Of a stretch of DNA of 64,000 nucleotides, positions 52,854-62,550 are shown piece by piece. The notes beneath the pieces were generated by a model, which saw only the letters and a program-made list of their open reading frames with translations, was not told the DNA's origin and did not search any database. A program made the position numbers and the translations under genes. Source of the stretch: Ruegeria spongiae (lineage in GTDB: Bacteria > Pseudomonadota > Alphaproteobacteria > Rhodobacterales > Rhodobacteraceae); assembly GCF_023502395.1 (NCBI RefSeq), contig NZ_JAMFMB010000014.1:1-64000 (forward strand), in the 5' to 3' direction. The stretch's first letter is position 1; each line of letters starts with the position of its first letter.

Positions 52854-54076
52854 GCGGCGTCCATCGAAGTGTATTTGGACACGGCCACATCAATGCGCGA
52901 CTTTGAGGGCGCGCGTGTCGCATAGCGGTTGGCCAGCGTCAGCGGCCCGGCGGTGATGCGAAAATAATCGTAATCGCCGGGGCGGTCGAAGGCGCAGAGA
53001 TACTGGAAATGCAACCGGAAAAAGCGCCAGCGCAGCGCCCGCCAGCGCTCGGGGCTGAGCGTCTGGGTGAAGGCCGCCGAAAAGACCAGCGGCCAGCGTT
53101 TGCCAGCCGGGGCCACGCCGCTCACCGTCACCGGATCGCAAAGCGCAAAGGCGCAGCCATCACCGGGGGCCGAGACATCGACCCAGGCCAGAGCCTCGCT
53201 GGTGCTGAGCGCGTGCAGATCACGGCGCAGCCGCTGCGCGCGCGGCAGAAAGGACACCATCGGCACCACCTGCCCCAGCGACAGGAACCCCAGCGCCGGG
53301 CTGTTCTTGGGCAGATCATCCTGCCGGATCAGATCGGCCAGAACCGACACGCCCAGATGCGCACCCGAAGAGTGGCCGACCACCAGAACCTCATCCACAT
53401 CGCTGCGCAGCGCCGCGCCGACGCGTTCCCGAAACTCACCCATCCGCGCCTCCAGCGCTGGCGGGGTGGCCCCGTGCAGCTGCGCCGAATAGGCATAATC
53501 ATGCATCAGGTAATAGGCAAAGAACCGGCCATCCCGCGCCCGGAACCAGTGCAACAGGGCAACGCCCGCCAGCAGCCCTGCAACAGCGCCGACCAGCGAG
53601 GCAACCCCCAGCGGCAGCAATGCCATGGCGCGAAACACCAGCCAGCCCAGACCCACCGCCAGCAGCAATTGCCCCAGCAACATCGCCACCGGGTACAGCG
53701 CCGCGATCACCGGTCCCTTGCGCAGCCGCATCAGCCGCCAGAGCGCGCCTGAAGAAATATAGATCCACGCCGTCCGCAGCATCTGCAGATAGGCGGCAGG
53801 GATCGAGTTCGACATGCTGTCACGCACGATATCGGACCAGACCAGCACCTCGACCTCTGTCTCGACCTGCCGACCGTCCTGCACCGAGCGCACATGCCAG
53901 CCATAGGGCCCGGTCCCGGTCTTTGCGCTCAGGTCGATCTCATAGCCCGAGATCACGGCCTGCGCGGCGCCTTCCTTACGATACAGTTCGCGGTAGCGGC
54001 GCGGATGAATGGGGTCATAGCCGGGGATATAGAACACCCGGCGGCGGAAGATCTCATCTGGCCTGTTGCTGCTCAT
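52850..54076 (-). CDS. membrane-anchored alpha/beta-hydrolase-like protein
   Basis: 408 residues. The N-terminal sequence RRRVFYIPGYDP is a beta-strand/oxyanion segment. Two adjacent transmembrane helices lie near residues 130-175, and the nucleophile elbow is GHSSGAHLGV in the second half. No family name fits well. It could be a lipase or esterase. ATGA coupling with the P450 suggests that it releases or modifies the P450 substrate. Confidence 0.65.
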   Translation of the reverse strand: MSSNRPDEIFRRRVFYIPGYDPIHPRRYRELYRKEGAAQAVISGYEIDLSAKTGTGPYGWHVRSVQDGRQVETEVEVLVWSDIVRDSMSNSIPAAYLQMLRTAWIYISSGALWRLMRLRKGPVIAALYPVAMLLGQLLLAVGLGWLVFRAMALLPLGVASLVGAVAGLLAGVALLHWFRARDGRFFAYYLMHDYAYSAQLHGATPPALEARMGEFRERVGAALRSDVDEVLVVGHSSGAHLGVSVLADLIRQDDLPKNSPALGFLSLGQVVPMVSFLPRAQRLRRDLHALSTSEALAWVDVSAPGDGCAFALCDPVTVSGVAPAGKRWPLVFSAAFTQTLSPERWRALRWRFFRLHFQYLCAFDRPGDYDYFRITAGPLTLANRYATRAPSKSRIDVAVSKYTSMDAA

Positions 54077-54152
54077 TCCTGACCTCTTGGGATCAACCTA
54101 GCGCAGCGAACGGGCAAGAGTAAGGCCCTGAAACGGCACCCGCTTTTGCGGT

Positions 54153-54905
54153 TCAGCCCAGCAGGGCGAGTCCCGGGAACGCCTCGAGCAACCAATAGGA
54201 GAAATCCGAGAAGCCACCGGTCAGCATCAACAACCCGATGGTCCACAGAAGCAGCCCCATGATCCGCTCGATCCGGTCCATGTGCCGTTTCATCCAGCCC
54301 ATCACGCCTTTCAGCCGCGGCAGGAAGGCCGCCACCAGCAGAAACGGAATACCCAGCCCCAGCGCATAGATCGCCAGCAGCACCGTACCGCGCGTCAGCG
54401 ACCCTTCCGAGGCCGCCATGGACAGGATCGCGCCCAGCTGCGGTCCGATGCAGGGCGTCCAGCCAAAGGCAAAGGCCAGCCCCAGCACATAGGCCCCAAA
54501 GGAACTGCCGCCCCGGTCACCCACATCGATTCGCGCCTCGCGATCAAGAAACCCGATCCGGTAGACACCGACGAAATGCGCGCCAAAGGCCATCACGATC
54601 AGGCCCGCGATCAGGTTCAGCGTATCCTGATGCTGCAGAAACACGGTTCCGATCGCCGAGGCCGTGAAGCCCAGAAACAGGAAGACGGTCGACAGCCCCA
54701 GCACAAAGAACAATGCCGGCAGCATCACCTTGTTGCGCCCTGCGCTCTCTTCGCTCAAATCGGTGACCGACACACCGCTCATGTAAGCCAGATAGGGTGG
54801 CACAATGGGCAGCACGCAGGGCGACAGAAAGCTGATCACCCCTGCAACAAGGGCAATGGTCATCGCCGGAATCAGGCTGGCGTCTATGATGGAAAAGTCG
54901 AACAT
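54153..54905 (-). CDS. ccdA: CcdA cytochrome c biogenesis/thiol transport protein
   Basis: About 250 residues from the ATG at 54905 (an upstream in-frame start at 54956 adds a polar stretch). Six membrane helices with the paired redox cysteines in SPCVLPIVPPY and GWTPCIGPQLG. It moves electrons from cytoplasmic thioredoxin to the periplasm for cytochrome c maturation. It is divergent from tusA. Confidence 0.9.
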   Translation of the reverse strand: MFDFSIIDASLIPAMTIALVAGVISFLSPCVLPIVPPYLAYMSGVSVTDLSEESAGRNKVMLPALFFVLGLSTVFLFLGFTASAIGTVFLQHQDTLNLIAGLIVMAFGAHFVGVYRIGFLDREARIDVGDRGGSSFGAYVLGLAFAFGWTPCIGPQLGAILSMAASEGSLTRGTVLLAIYALGLGIPFLLVAAFLPRLKGVMGWMKRHMDRIERIMGLLLWTIGLLMLTGGFSDFSYWLLEAFPGLALLG

Positions 54906-55009
54906 AGCAGTCACATAGGCGATCTTTGCGGCAAGGTCACGGCGCCAATGGGTCACATCCTTGTGGTGATATTCTGGACACGGGCCGCGCGGCGCAATAA
55001 GTGCCCCTC

Positions 55010-55243
55010 ATGAGCGAAGACACAGATACGCTGGACGCGCTGGGGCTGCTCTGCCCTTTGCCCGTCCTGAAGGCCCGCAAACGGCTTAAGTCCCTGCCCC
55101 AGGGGGCCATGCTGCGCCTGCTGGCGGATGATCCTGCCGCCGTGGTGGACGTGCCGCATTTCTGCGCCGAGGCCGGGCATGCGCTGATTTCGCAAAGCGA
55201 AGCACCTGACCATCAGATTTACGTGATCCGCAAGGGCGGATGA
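55010..55243 (+). CDS. tusA: TusA-family sulfurtransferase
   Basis: 77 residues from the ATG at 55010. An in-frame GTG start at 55001 is less likely. The motif CPLPVLKARKRL holds the active cysteine (residue 15). It delivers sulfur in thiomodification or redox-sulfur pathways. It ends 4 bp before a bidirectional terminator shared with rne. Confidence 0.9.
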   Translation: MSEDTDTLDALGLLCPLPVLKARKRLKSLPQGAMLRLLADDPAAVVDVPHFCAEAGHALISQSEAPDHQIYVIRKGG

Positions 55244-55246
55244 AAA

Positions 55247-55273
55247 AAGGCGGGTTCCCGGAACCCGCCTTTT
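55247..55273. terminator. bidirectional terminator between tusA and rne
   Basis: GGCGGGTTC and GAACCCGCC pair around CCG, preceded by AAAAAA and followed by TTTT, so it ends both the tusA and rne transcripts. Confidence 0.85.
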
Positions 55274-55280
55274 GCACTTG

Positions 55281-58178
55281 TCAGCTTCCCAGCGACCACC
55301 AGCCACGCCGCTTGGGCTTGGCCGGTTTCGGCTCGGGCGCGGGCGTTTCCGCCACCGATTCCAACACCGGCTCCGCCTCAGGTTCGGGTGCCGGTTCGGC
55401 GACCTCTTCCGCGACGGGCGCAGGTGCAGCTGCCGGCTCGGGCGCAGCGACTGGTTCAGATACGGTCTCAATCGCAGTCTCGGTGGCGGCTTCGGACACC
55501 ACCTCGGGCGCTGCTACAACATCTTCGGTGACCGTCTCGCCAGCAGGTGCTTCAGCAACCTCTGCCGCAGGTGATTCCACCCCGGTCGCTTCCGGTGTCA
55601 CCTCTGCTTCGACATCGACTTTCTTGGTGGCGCGTTTGCGGGTCCGGCGCTTGGGCTTCTCGACTTCAGCGCTGTCGCTTTCGGCCGCTTCAGCCGGTGC
55701 GACCTCAGCTGCGGGGTCTTCGCCAGCAGCCTCAGGCGCATCAGTATCCGCGCTGATCTCGGGGGCCTCCGAGGCCTCCTGCACGTCATCCTCAGTCTTT
55801 TTCTTCCGGCTGCGCGACCTGCGGGTCCGCTTCGGCTTGGCGGTTTCCTCGGCATCGGCAGCCTCGGCGGGCGCTTCGGCGTCCTGCGCCGCATCTGCCG
55901 TCTCGGCATCCGACTCAGCGCCCGAATCCTGCGCCTCGGCGTTTTCCGCACCGTCCTCGGACCGGTTGCCCTTCCGCTTGCGCCGACGCCGACGCTTGCG
56001 CTTGGGCTTGGCCTCGCTCTCGGCATCAACGCTCTCGACCTCGGAGGGCAGTTCGTCTTCCTCCGGTGCCTCGGCCTCATCCGCGTCGATCTGATCCATC
56101 AGCGAGGTGTCCACCGACACAACAGGCGCGGCCACTTCGGCCACGATCCGCGTCGCGGTCTTGAATTTCTCGATCGAGAAATCCGGGCTGACCAGATGCG
56201 TGTCCCCTTCGACCCGGACCGACAGCCCGTAGCGAGCCTCAATCTGGGCGATATGTTCGCGCTTCTGGTTCATCAGGAAGTTGGCGATATTGACCGGGCA
56301 GCGCACCAGAACCTCGCGGGTGCGGCGGCGCGTGCCCTCTTCCTCGACCTGGCGCAGTATGGCCAGCGCCATGTTGTCGTCCGAACGGATCAGACCGGTG
56401 CCGTGGCAGGACGGGCATGGCTGGGTTGTCGCCTCGAGCATACCGGGGCGCAGGCGCTGACGGCTCATCTCCATCAGACCAAAGCCCGAGATGCGGCCCA
56501 CCTGAATGCGCGCGCGGTCGGTCTTCAGCTTATCTTTCATGCGCTTTTCGACGGCCGAGTTGTTCTTGCGCTCGTCCATGTCGATAAAGTCGATCACGAT
56601 CAGACCGGCCAGATCGCGCAGACGCAGCTGGCGTGCCACCTCTTCCGCAGCCTCCAGGTTGGTCTTGAGCGCGGTTTCCTCGATCGAGGCCTCTTTGGTG
56701 GCCCGGCCAGAGTTCACGTCGATCGCCACCAGAGCCTCGGTCACGCCGATCACGATGTAGCCGCCGGATTTCAGCTGCACCACCGGGTTGAACATGCCCC
56801 CCAGATAGGTTTCCACCTGATACCGGGCAAAGAGCGGCAGCGTGTCCTCATACCGCTGCACGTTCTTGGCGTGGCTCGGCATGATCATCTTCATGAAGTC
56901 CTTGGCAATGCGATAGCCCGCCTCGCCTTCGACCAGAACCTCGTCGATATCGCGATTGTAGAGGTCGCGGATCGAGCGTTTGATCAGATCGCCCTCTTCG
57001 TAGATTTTCGCGGGCGCGATGGATTTCAGGGTCAACTCGCGGATCTGTTCCCACAAGCGCTGCAGATATTCATAGTCGCGCTTGATCTCGGCCTTGGTGC
57101 GTTTGGCGCCTGCCGTGCGCACGATCAGACCGGCGCCCGACGGCACATCAATTTCGGCGGCTATGTCTTTGAGTTTCTTGCGGTCCGTGGCGTTGGTGAT
57201 TTTACGGCTGATGCCGCCGCCACGCGCGGTGTTGGGCATCAGAACGCAATAGCGGCCCGCCAGAGACAGATAGGTCGTCAGGGCGGCACCCTTGTTGCCG
57301 CGCTCTTCCTTGACCACCTGCACCAGCATGACCTGGCGCACCTTGACCACTTCCTGAATCTTGTAGCGGCGCGGGCGCGGTTTGCGCGGCGGGCGGATAT
57401 CCTCGCTGTCATCGTCATCCGCAACGGATTCGATGTTTTCGTCCTTCTTGGACGCGTCCGAGCCTTTGGCCTTTGGTGTGTCCTCGGATTCGTCTTCGCT
57501 CTCGTCTCCAGTGTCTGCCTCAGCCTCTGCGACCTCTTCCGCTTCTGTCGCTGTCGCAACTGCATCGGTCTCGGCACTGTCGGACTCGGCAGCGTCGCTG
57601 CTTTCGACTTCGCCAGCCTCAGCTTCAGCTTCAGCTTCGGCGGCAGGTTCTTCGACCGGGGTCTCGGAAACGGTTTCCATCGGCGAGCTGCCTTCGGCCA
57701 CCAGGTCGCCATCGTCTGCGCTGACCTCATCGCTCAGATCGATGGTTTCCATTCCGCCGATCTCGACCTCCTTGGTCTCGACGGCATCCTCGGTCACCAC
57801 ATCCTCGGCCTTGGTCTTGGACCGCGACCGGCGGCGCGGCTTCGAAGCACGGGCCACCTCGGCCTCATCGCGGGCACGCAGCGCATCGGCATAGGCGCGC
57901 TCTTCCTCCATCAGCGCCTCGCGGTCGGCGACGGGGATCTGGTAGTAGTCGGGATGAATTTCAGAGAACGCCAGGAAGCCATGGCGATTGCCGCCATAAT
58001 CCACAAAGGCGGCCTGCAACGAGGGTTCGACCCGCGTTACCTTGGCAAGATAGATGTTGCCGGCAAGCTGCCGGCGGTTTTCGGCCTCGAAATCAAATTC
58101 CTCGACCTTGTTTCCGTCAACCACCACGACGCGGGTCTCTTCCGCGTGGGTGGCATCGATAAGCATTTTCTTTCCCAT
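55281..58178 (-). CDS. rne: ribonuclease E
   Basis: About 965 residues from the ATG at 58178 (MGKKMLIDATH; a start at 58193 adds five residues). S1-type N-terminus KVTRVEPSLQAAFVDYGG, then a long acidic, low-complexity insertion (about 95-280) inside the S1 region, as in other alphaproteobacteria. The catalytic DNase-I-like region has FIDMDER. The zinc-link CPSCHGTG is near residue 590. The C-terminal 300 residues are acidic and Pro/Ala-rich with Arg clusters, a degradosome scaffold. It controls mRNA decay and rRNA processing. Confidence 0.95.
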   Translation of the reverse strand: MGKKMLIDATHAEETRVVVVDGNKVEEFDFEAENRRQLAGNIYLAKVTRVEPSLQAAFVDYGGNRHGFLAFSEIHPDYYQIPVADREALMEEERAYADALRARDEAEVARASKPRRRSRSKTKAEDVVTEDAVETKEVEIGGMETIDLSDEVSADDGDLVAEGSSPMETVSETPVEEPAAEAEAEAEAGEVESSDAAESDSAETDAVATATEAEEVAEAEADTGDESEDESEDTPKAKGSDASKKDENIESVADDDDSEDIRPPRKPRPRRYKIQEVVKVRQVMLVQVVKEERGNKGAALTTYLSLAGRYCVLMPNTARGGGISRKITNATDRKKLKDIAAEIDVPSGAGLIVRTAGAKRTKAEIKRDYEYLQRLWEQIRELTLKSIAPAKIYEEGDLIKRSIRDLYNRDIDEVLVEGEAGYRIAKDFMKMIMPSHAKNVQRYEDTLPLFARYQVETYLGGMFNPVVQLKSGGYIVIGVTEALVAIDVNSGRATKEASIEETALKTNLEAAEEVARQLRLRDLAGLIVIDFIDMDERKNNSAVEKRMKDKLKTDRARIQVGRISGFGLMEMSRQRLRPGMLEATTQPCPSCHGTGLIRSDDNMALAILRQVEEEGTRRRTREVLVRCPVNIANFLMNQKREHIAQIEARYGLSVRVEGDTHLVSPDFSIEKFKTATRIVAEVAAPVVSVDTSLMDQIDADEAEAPEEDELPSEVESVDAESEAKPKRKRRRRRKRKGNRSEDGAENAEAQDSGAESDAETADAAQDAEAPAEAADAEETAKPKRTRRSRSRKKKTEDDVQEASEAPEISADTDAPEAAGEDPAAEVAPAEAAESDSAEVEKPKRRTRKRATKKVDVEAEVTPEATGVESPAAEVAEAPAGETVTEDVVAAPEVVSEAATETAIETVSEPVAAPEPAAAPAPVAEEVAEPAPEPEAEPVLESVAETPAPEPKPAKPKRRGWWSLGS

Positions 58179-58607
58179 GTTTCCTTGGTGCACCGCGCCA
58201 AAGGCACGCGTCGCCTGAAACCAGGCGGTCCGGCATGTCTGGGGGGGTGTCTTGTCAGGGCGATTTCAGACGCAGCGCGGCAGGGTCCGGCCAACTGGCC
58301 CCCTGCCCGATTTCTCAATCCTTGCGCGCGCGTCATCGCGGTTCTTCTCCGACAGGCGCGGGTATTCCGCAGCCTGCCCACTTATTTCCTTTCTTCCGAC
58401 GCATCGGAAGAAGGCACTCCACTGCCCCTTGTGAGGGGCAATAATCGGTCTGCGATGTCCTGCAGGTATCTCGTCCGGCCTGGCCAAAGCAGCGAATCTC
58501 TCAACGGGGTTTAGGGATCAAAATCGCGATCCGACCCGTCTCCACACCATAAAGGGAGACTTGTGGAAAAGACAATGGGCAATCCACCTTGGGCCGCCTC
58601 TGTCCGA
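58179..58607 (-). promoter_or_regulatory. structured 5' leader of rne
   Basis: No gene is supported in this 400-bp interval. It holds two strong hairpins on the upstream side of rne: TCTTCCGA/TCGGAAGA around CGCA (58392-58411) and TGCCCC/GGGGCA (58423-58440). RNase E genes are often autoregulated through cleavage of a long structured leader, so these are candidate sensors. The HAD gene stop lies at the left boundary of the next unit at 58608. Confidence 0.5.
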
Positions 58608-59276
58608 TCACACCGGCGTCGAAAACCCCAGATGCGCCATCGCAGCCGCCAGATCAGTCGCAACGTGTTGACCCAAATCGGGAAGTTCCACCTCGGGCGG
58701 TCGCAAATCCGGGATCTGGATCACCCGGCATCCCGCGCGAGCGGCAGATGTCGCCCCCCGGTCGCTGTCTTCGAAGGCCACGCAGCGCTCGGGTGCCACG
58801 CCAAGCCTGGCCGCTGCTTCCAGATACGGGGCGGGATCGGGCTTGTTGGCCGACACCTCGTCGCCTCCGATCACATGCGCGAAATGCCCGATCAGGCCTG
58901 CTTTCGACAGATGATGCCGTGCCGCCGCTCCTCGGGTCGAGGTCACGACTGCCATCGGATGCCCATTACCCGACAGCGCTGACAGGGTACCCTGAACATA
59001 TGGCTTGAGCGGCACATCGCTGTCCAATCTGGCGTCAACTGCCGCATACAAATCGGCGTGAAATGCATCGACGTGCTGCGCCTGCCCCAGAAGACCCTCC
59101 AGCCTTTCGCGCGCATGGCTGTCCGAAGACCCGACCAACGTCAGAAAAAACGCTCGGCCCGCATCCGGATCGTAGCCGCGCCGGATCAACAACGCGACGG
59201 CGACCTCAAGAAAAACCCGCTCGGTATCAAGTAGCAGGCCGTCCATGTCGAAGAGAAAAGCGGCTGGTGTCGACAT
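58608..59276 (-). CDS. HAD-superfamily phosphatase (beta-phosphoglucomutase-like)
   Basis: 222 residues. Motif I FDMDGLLLDTE (nucleophile Asp9 and Asp11), motif II VTSTRG, motif III lysine in NKPDPAPYL and motif IV CVAFEDSDRG. The helical cap between residues 18 and 85 marks subclass I. It acts on a phosphorylated sugar or nucleotide, identity unknown. It lies upstream of rne in the same direction, separated by the leader. Confidence 0.88.
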   Translation of the reverse strand: MSTPAAFLFDMDGLLLDTERVFLEVAVALLIRRGYDPDAGRAFFLTLVGSSDSHARERLEGLLGQAQHVDAFHADLYAAVDARLDSDVPLKPYVQGTLSALSGNGHPMAVVTSTRGAAARHHLSKAGLIGHFAHVIGGDEVSANKPDPAPYLEAAARLGVAPERCVAFEDSDRGATSAARAGCRVIQIPDLRPPEVELPDLGQHVATDLAAAMAHLGFSTPV

Positions 59277-59330
59277 TACGGATGCCTCGGCAATACGTTC
59301 CAGTGCCCGTTCTACCTAAATGGATCAGGA

Positions 59331-59363
59331 CAAAAAAGGACCGCGGGCCAAACCCGCGGTCAC
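59331..59363 (-). terminator. rho-independent terminator after dctD
   Basis: On the minus strand CCGCGGG pairs with CCCGCGG (loop TTTGG), followed by TCC and six T residues. It ends the dctB-dctD transcript. Confidence 0.85.
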
Positions 59364-59392
59364 TCTTTCAGACGATCAGCAACAGAGCGTGA

Positions 59393-60727
59393 TCAGAGGT
59401 AGTCCGACCGCTGCAAGCCATATTTGGCCATCTTCTCGTTCAGTGTCCGGCGGGGCAGACACAGCTCGTCCATCACGCTGGCGATCGAGCCCTTGTGGCG
59501 GCGCATGGTGTTGTCGATCAGCATCCGTTCGAACGCCTCGACATATTCCTTGAGCGGCTTGCCTTCGGTGGTCATCACCGGCTGCATCTCTTCGTGATCG
59601 GACATCAGCAGCGAGGCAATCGTGCCCGAGCCGCGCCGCGCCTGCAGCACCGCACGTTCGGCGATGTTGATCAGCTGGCGCACATTGCCCGGCCAGGGGG
59701 CCTGCAGCAGCTGCGCGGCCTCCTGCGCGCTGACCTGGGGCGCGTCACAGCCGTATTCCTCGGCGAACTGCTCGCTGAGCCGGGTAAAGAGCGTCAGGAT
59801 ATCCTCGCCGCGCTGGCGCAGCGGCGGCATGGTGATGCGCAACGCCGCCAGCCGGTAGAACAGATCAGGCCGCAGCGCATCCTCACAAGTCTTGCCCGCC
59901 TCTTGCAGGTTCGAAATCGCCACGATCCGTGTCTCGGCCGGGGTGCCCTGCTGGTTCATCACGCTCAAAAGCTTGGCTTGCAGCGTGTCGCTCAGCGCTT
60001 CGATATCCTCCAGCACCAGCGTCCCACCGCGCGCCTCTTCGATCGCGGGCAGTTCCGCATCCTCGGGGTTCATCGGGCCAAAGAGCCGTTTCGCCAGCGC
60101 CTCTTCCTCCAGCGCCGCACAGGAGATCAGCACGAATTTCTTGCCCGCCCGGCTGCCCACCGCATGCAGCGCGTGCGCCGCCAGTGTCTTGCCGGTGCCG
60201 GTCTCGCCGTCGATCAGCACATGACCGTCGGCCTGTCCCAGATCGAGGATATCCTCGCGCAGCCGCTCCATCACCGGGCTGGCACCGATGATCTTTTTCA
60301 TCAACTGCGTCCCATCGCTCAGCTCACGGCGCAGCGCCCGGTTGTCCAGCGTTAGGCGGCGGGTCACCGTGGCGCGTTTGGCCAGTTCCGACATCCGGTC
60401 CGGGTTGAACGGCTTTTCAAGGAAATCGAACGCCCCCACGCGCATCGCCTCGACCGCCATTGGCACGTCGCCATGCCCGGTGATCATGATCACCGGCAAC
60501 GTGCTGTCCGAGCCCATCAGCTTTTTCAGAAACTGCATCCCGTCCATGCCAGGCATCTTGATGTCGGAGATCACGATGCCGGGATAGTCCGGCCCCAGCA
60601 CCTTGAGCGCATCCTCGGCGCTGGCGAAGGTTTCGGTGTCATAGCCCGACAGCGCCAGCCACTGGCTGATCGACTGCCGCATGTCCTGTTCGTCATCCAC
60701 AATCGCGATTTTCATGGCCTGTGCCAT
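59393..60727 (-). CDS. dctD: DctD-like response regulator lacking the GAFTGA loop
   Basis: 444 residues. Receiver domain (phospho-Asp in VISDIKMPGMDG near residue 55), AAA+ domain with Walker A GETGTGKT, and a C-terminal Fis helix-turn-helix (RRTLNEKMAKYGL). The region after LFG, where sigma-54 activators carry GAFTGA, reads PMNPEDAELPAIEEARGG, so the sigma-54 contact loop is missing. A similar loss occurs in Rhodobacter capsulatus NtrC, which activates sigma-70 promoters. It lies 11 bp after dctB. Confidence 0.9.
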   Translation of the reverse strand: MAQAMKIAIVDDEQDMRQSISQWLALSGYDTETFASAEDALKVLGPDYPGIVISDIKMPGMDGMQFLKKLMGSDSTLPVIMITGHGDVPMAVEAMRVGAFDFLEKPFNPDRMSELAKRATVTRRLTLDNRALRRELSDGTQLMKKIIGASPVMERLREDILDLGQADGHVLIDGETGTGKTLAAHALHAVGSRAGKKFVLISCAALEEEALAKRLFGPMNPEDAELPAIEEARGGTLVLEDIEALSDTLQAKLLSVMNQQGTPAETRIVAISNLQEAGKTCEDALRPDLFYRLAALRITMPPLRQRGEDILTLFTRLSEQFAEEYGCDAPQVSAQEAAQLLQAPWPGNVRQLINIAERAVLQARRGSGTIASLLMSDHEEMQPVMTTEGKPLKEYVEAFERMLIDNTMRRHKGSIASVMDELCLPRRTLNEKMAKYGLQRSDYL

Positions 60728-60738
60728 AGATGTACCTC

Positions 60739-62514
60739 TTACTCTGCGGCCTCAATGCCGCCTTCCAGAATGGGCAGGCGCATCTCGAACACCGCGCCCC
60801 CATGTTGCCCATTGCGCGCCGTCAGACGCCCGCCATGGTCGTTCACGATCCCCGACGAGATAGCAAGCCCCAGTCCGACGCCATCCCCCGGCCGCTTGGT
60901 GGTGTAGAACGGCTCGAACAGGGCATCAAAATCTTCGATCCCGTCACCGTTGTCGCGCACGTTCAGCGTCGCCGTCTCACCCGCCGCGAGGATGATATCG
61001 ACCTCGGGGTCCGCCACGGTTTTGGTGGCATCCAGCGCATTTCTGAGCAAGTTTACCATAACCTGTTCAATTCGCATACGATCTCCCATCACAAGGACCG
61101 GAGTGTCGGGCAGGATCTGGGTGATCTTGACCTGCCGGTGGCGCAGCTGCGGTTCCATCATGGCCAGCGACGCGGCCAGCGCATCCCTCATGTTTACTGG
61201 CGAAAACGCATCCGCGCCCTTGCGCGCATAAGATTTCAGCTGCCGCGTGATCGCCCCCATCCGCTCGATCAGATCGTCGATCCGACCGAAGGAGGACAGC
61301 GCCTCTTCGGGGCGGTTGCGGCGCAGCAAAAGGCGCGCGCCCGCCAGGTAGGTCTTCATCGCCGCCAGCGGCTGGTTCAGCTCGTGGCTCACCGCTGCCG
61401 ACATCTCACCCAGGGCGGCCAGTTTCGAACTTTGTTCCAGCGTCTGTTCGGCCACTGCGAGCGTCTCCTGCACCCGTTCGCGTTCAGCAATTTCCCGCTG
61501 CAGCCTGCTGTTCAATGCGCGAAGCTCTGCCGACTCGCGCTGGAACAGCGCCATGCGCAACGCGGTTTTCCGGCTCAACGCATAGAAGACCAGCGCCAGC
61601 AGAATCGCGAATCCCATGATTTCCAACGCCAAAACGCCGTTCACCCGCTCGCGGACCGAGGCATAGGTGGTAAAGGACGTCATCTGCCAGCCCCGGAACG
61701 GGATGCGGTTTTCCATCCGGATCACTGCCTCGCCCTTGAGATAGGCATCCGCAGGCAGCGCGGTCCAGCCAGCGGTGGCCCGGATCGCCCGTTCGATGGC
61801 GCCCTGCGGGGTCTGGCGCTGCAGCGCTTCTTCCTCGTCGAGCCCGCGCCAGCGTGGTTCGGTCGACAGAATGATCGTTCCGGTACTGTCTGTTACCAGA
61901 ACCGCATCCGAAATACCCGCCCAGGCACGTTCGAATTTCTGCAGGTCAACCTCGACCACGATCACGCCCAACAGCTCGCCATTGCTTTCGATCTTGCGCG
62001 AATAGCTGAAGCTGTAGCCGCCTGACTCGCGCGGGATGACGTTGAAAATCGTGGCGTTCGAACGGATCGCTTCAATGAAATTGGGCGTGGCGCGATGTTG
62101 TTCGCCGATGCGGTTGCGGTCGGTGGCGGCCACGGTGCGCCCGTCCTGATCCAGCAGCATCAGCGAGGCGGCGCCGATCTCTTCGACAAACGAGATCAGC
62201 CGCTGCGTCGACAGCGAGAAATCGTTCGATTGCAGCGCCGAGATCAGCGTCGGGTCACGCGCCAGCAATTGCGGCACGATGGCATTGCGCCGGAGCTCGC
62301 TGAGCAGGTTGCCGGAATAGAGCGCCAGCCGCAGCTCGGCGCGGTTGCGGGTGCTTTGTGTAAAGCGGTCGGTCAGCAGCCGGTTGGTCACCCACACCGT
62401 GGCCGCCACCGCAACCAGCAGCATGAGCAGGATACCGCGAACCCGCCAGGACACCGCACCGGAGTCCCGGACCGGGGGGGCAGAGTTCCGCGCATTGGAA
62501 ATGTCACCGTTCAT
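60739..62514 (-). CDS. dctB: DctB-like sensor histidine kinase
   Basis: 591 residues. An N-terminal membrane helix near residues 27-45 and a second near 300 flank a double-PAS periplasmic sensor (about 50-290). A coiled coil follows, then the H-box SHELNQPLAAMKTYL, and the ATPase boxes NLLRNALDAT, NGDGIEDF and GVGLGLAISSGIV. It senses C4-dicarboxylates in relatives. Transport genes (dctPQM) are not in the window. Confidence 0.9.
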   Translation of the reverse strand: MNGDISNARNSAPPVRDSGAVSWRVRGILLMLLVAVAATVWVTNRLLTDRFTQSTRNRAELRLALYSGNLLSELRRNAIVPQLLARDPTLISALQSNDFSLSTQRLISFVEEIGAASLMLLDQDGRTVAATDRNRIGEQHRATPNFIEAIRSNATIFNVIPRESGGYSFSYSRKIESNGELLGVIVVEVDLQKFERAWAGISDAVLVTDSTGTIILSTEPRWRGLDEEEALQRQTPQGAIERAIRATAGWTALPADAYLKGEAVIRMENRIPFRGWQMTSFTTYASVRERVNGVLALEIMGFAILLALVFYALSRKTALRMALFQRESAELRALNSRLQREIAERERVQETLAVAEQTLEQSSKLAALGEMSAAVSHELNQPLAAMKTYLAGARLLLRRNRPEEALSSFGRIDDLIERMGAITRQLKSYARKGADAFSPVNMRDALAASLAMMEPQLRHRQVKITQILPDTPVLVMGDRMRIEQVMVNLLRNALDATKTVADPEVDIILAAGETATLNVRDNGDGIEDFDALFEPFYTTKRPGDGVGLGLAISSGIVNDHGGRLTARNGQHGGAVFEMRLPILEGGIEAAE

Positions 62515-62550
62515 GGGGCAACGCTACTTGGGCGCGGGGTTCTGCTCAAG

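Noticed and set aside
56196-58514. 772-codon plus-strand open frame opposite rne
   Set aside because: Antisense to unmistakable RNase E. No family features or ribosome site.
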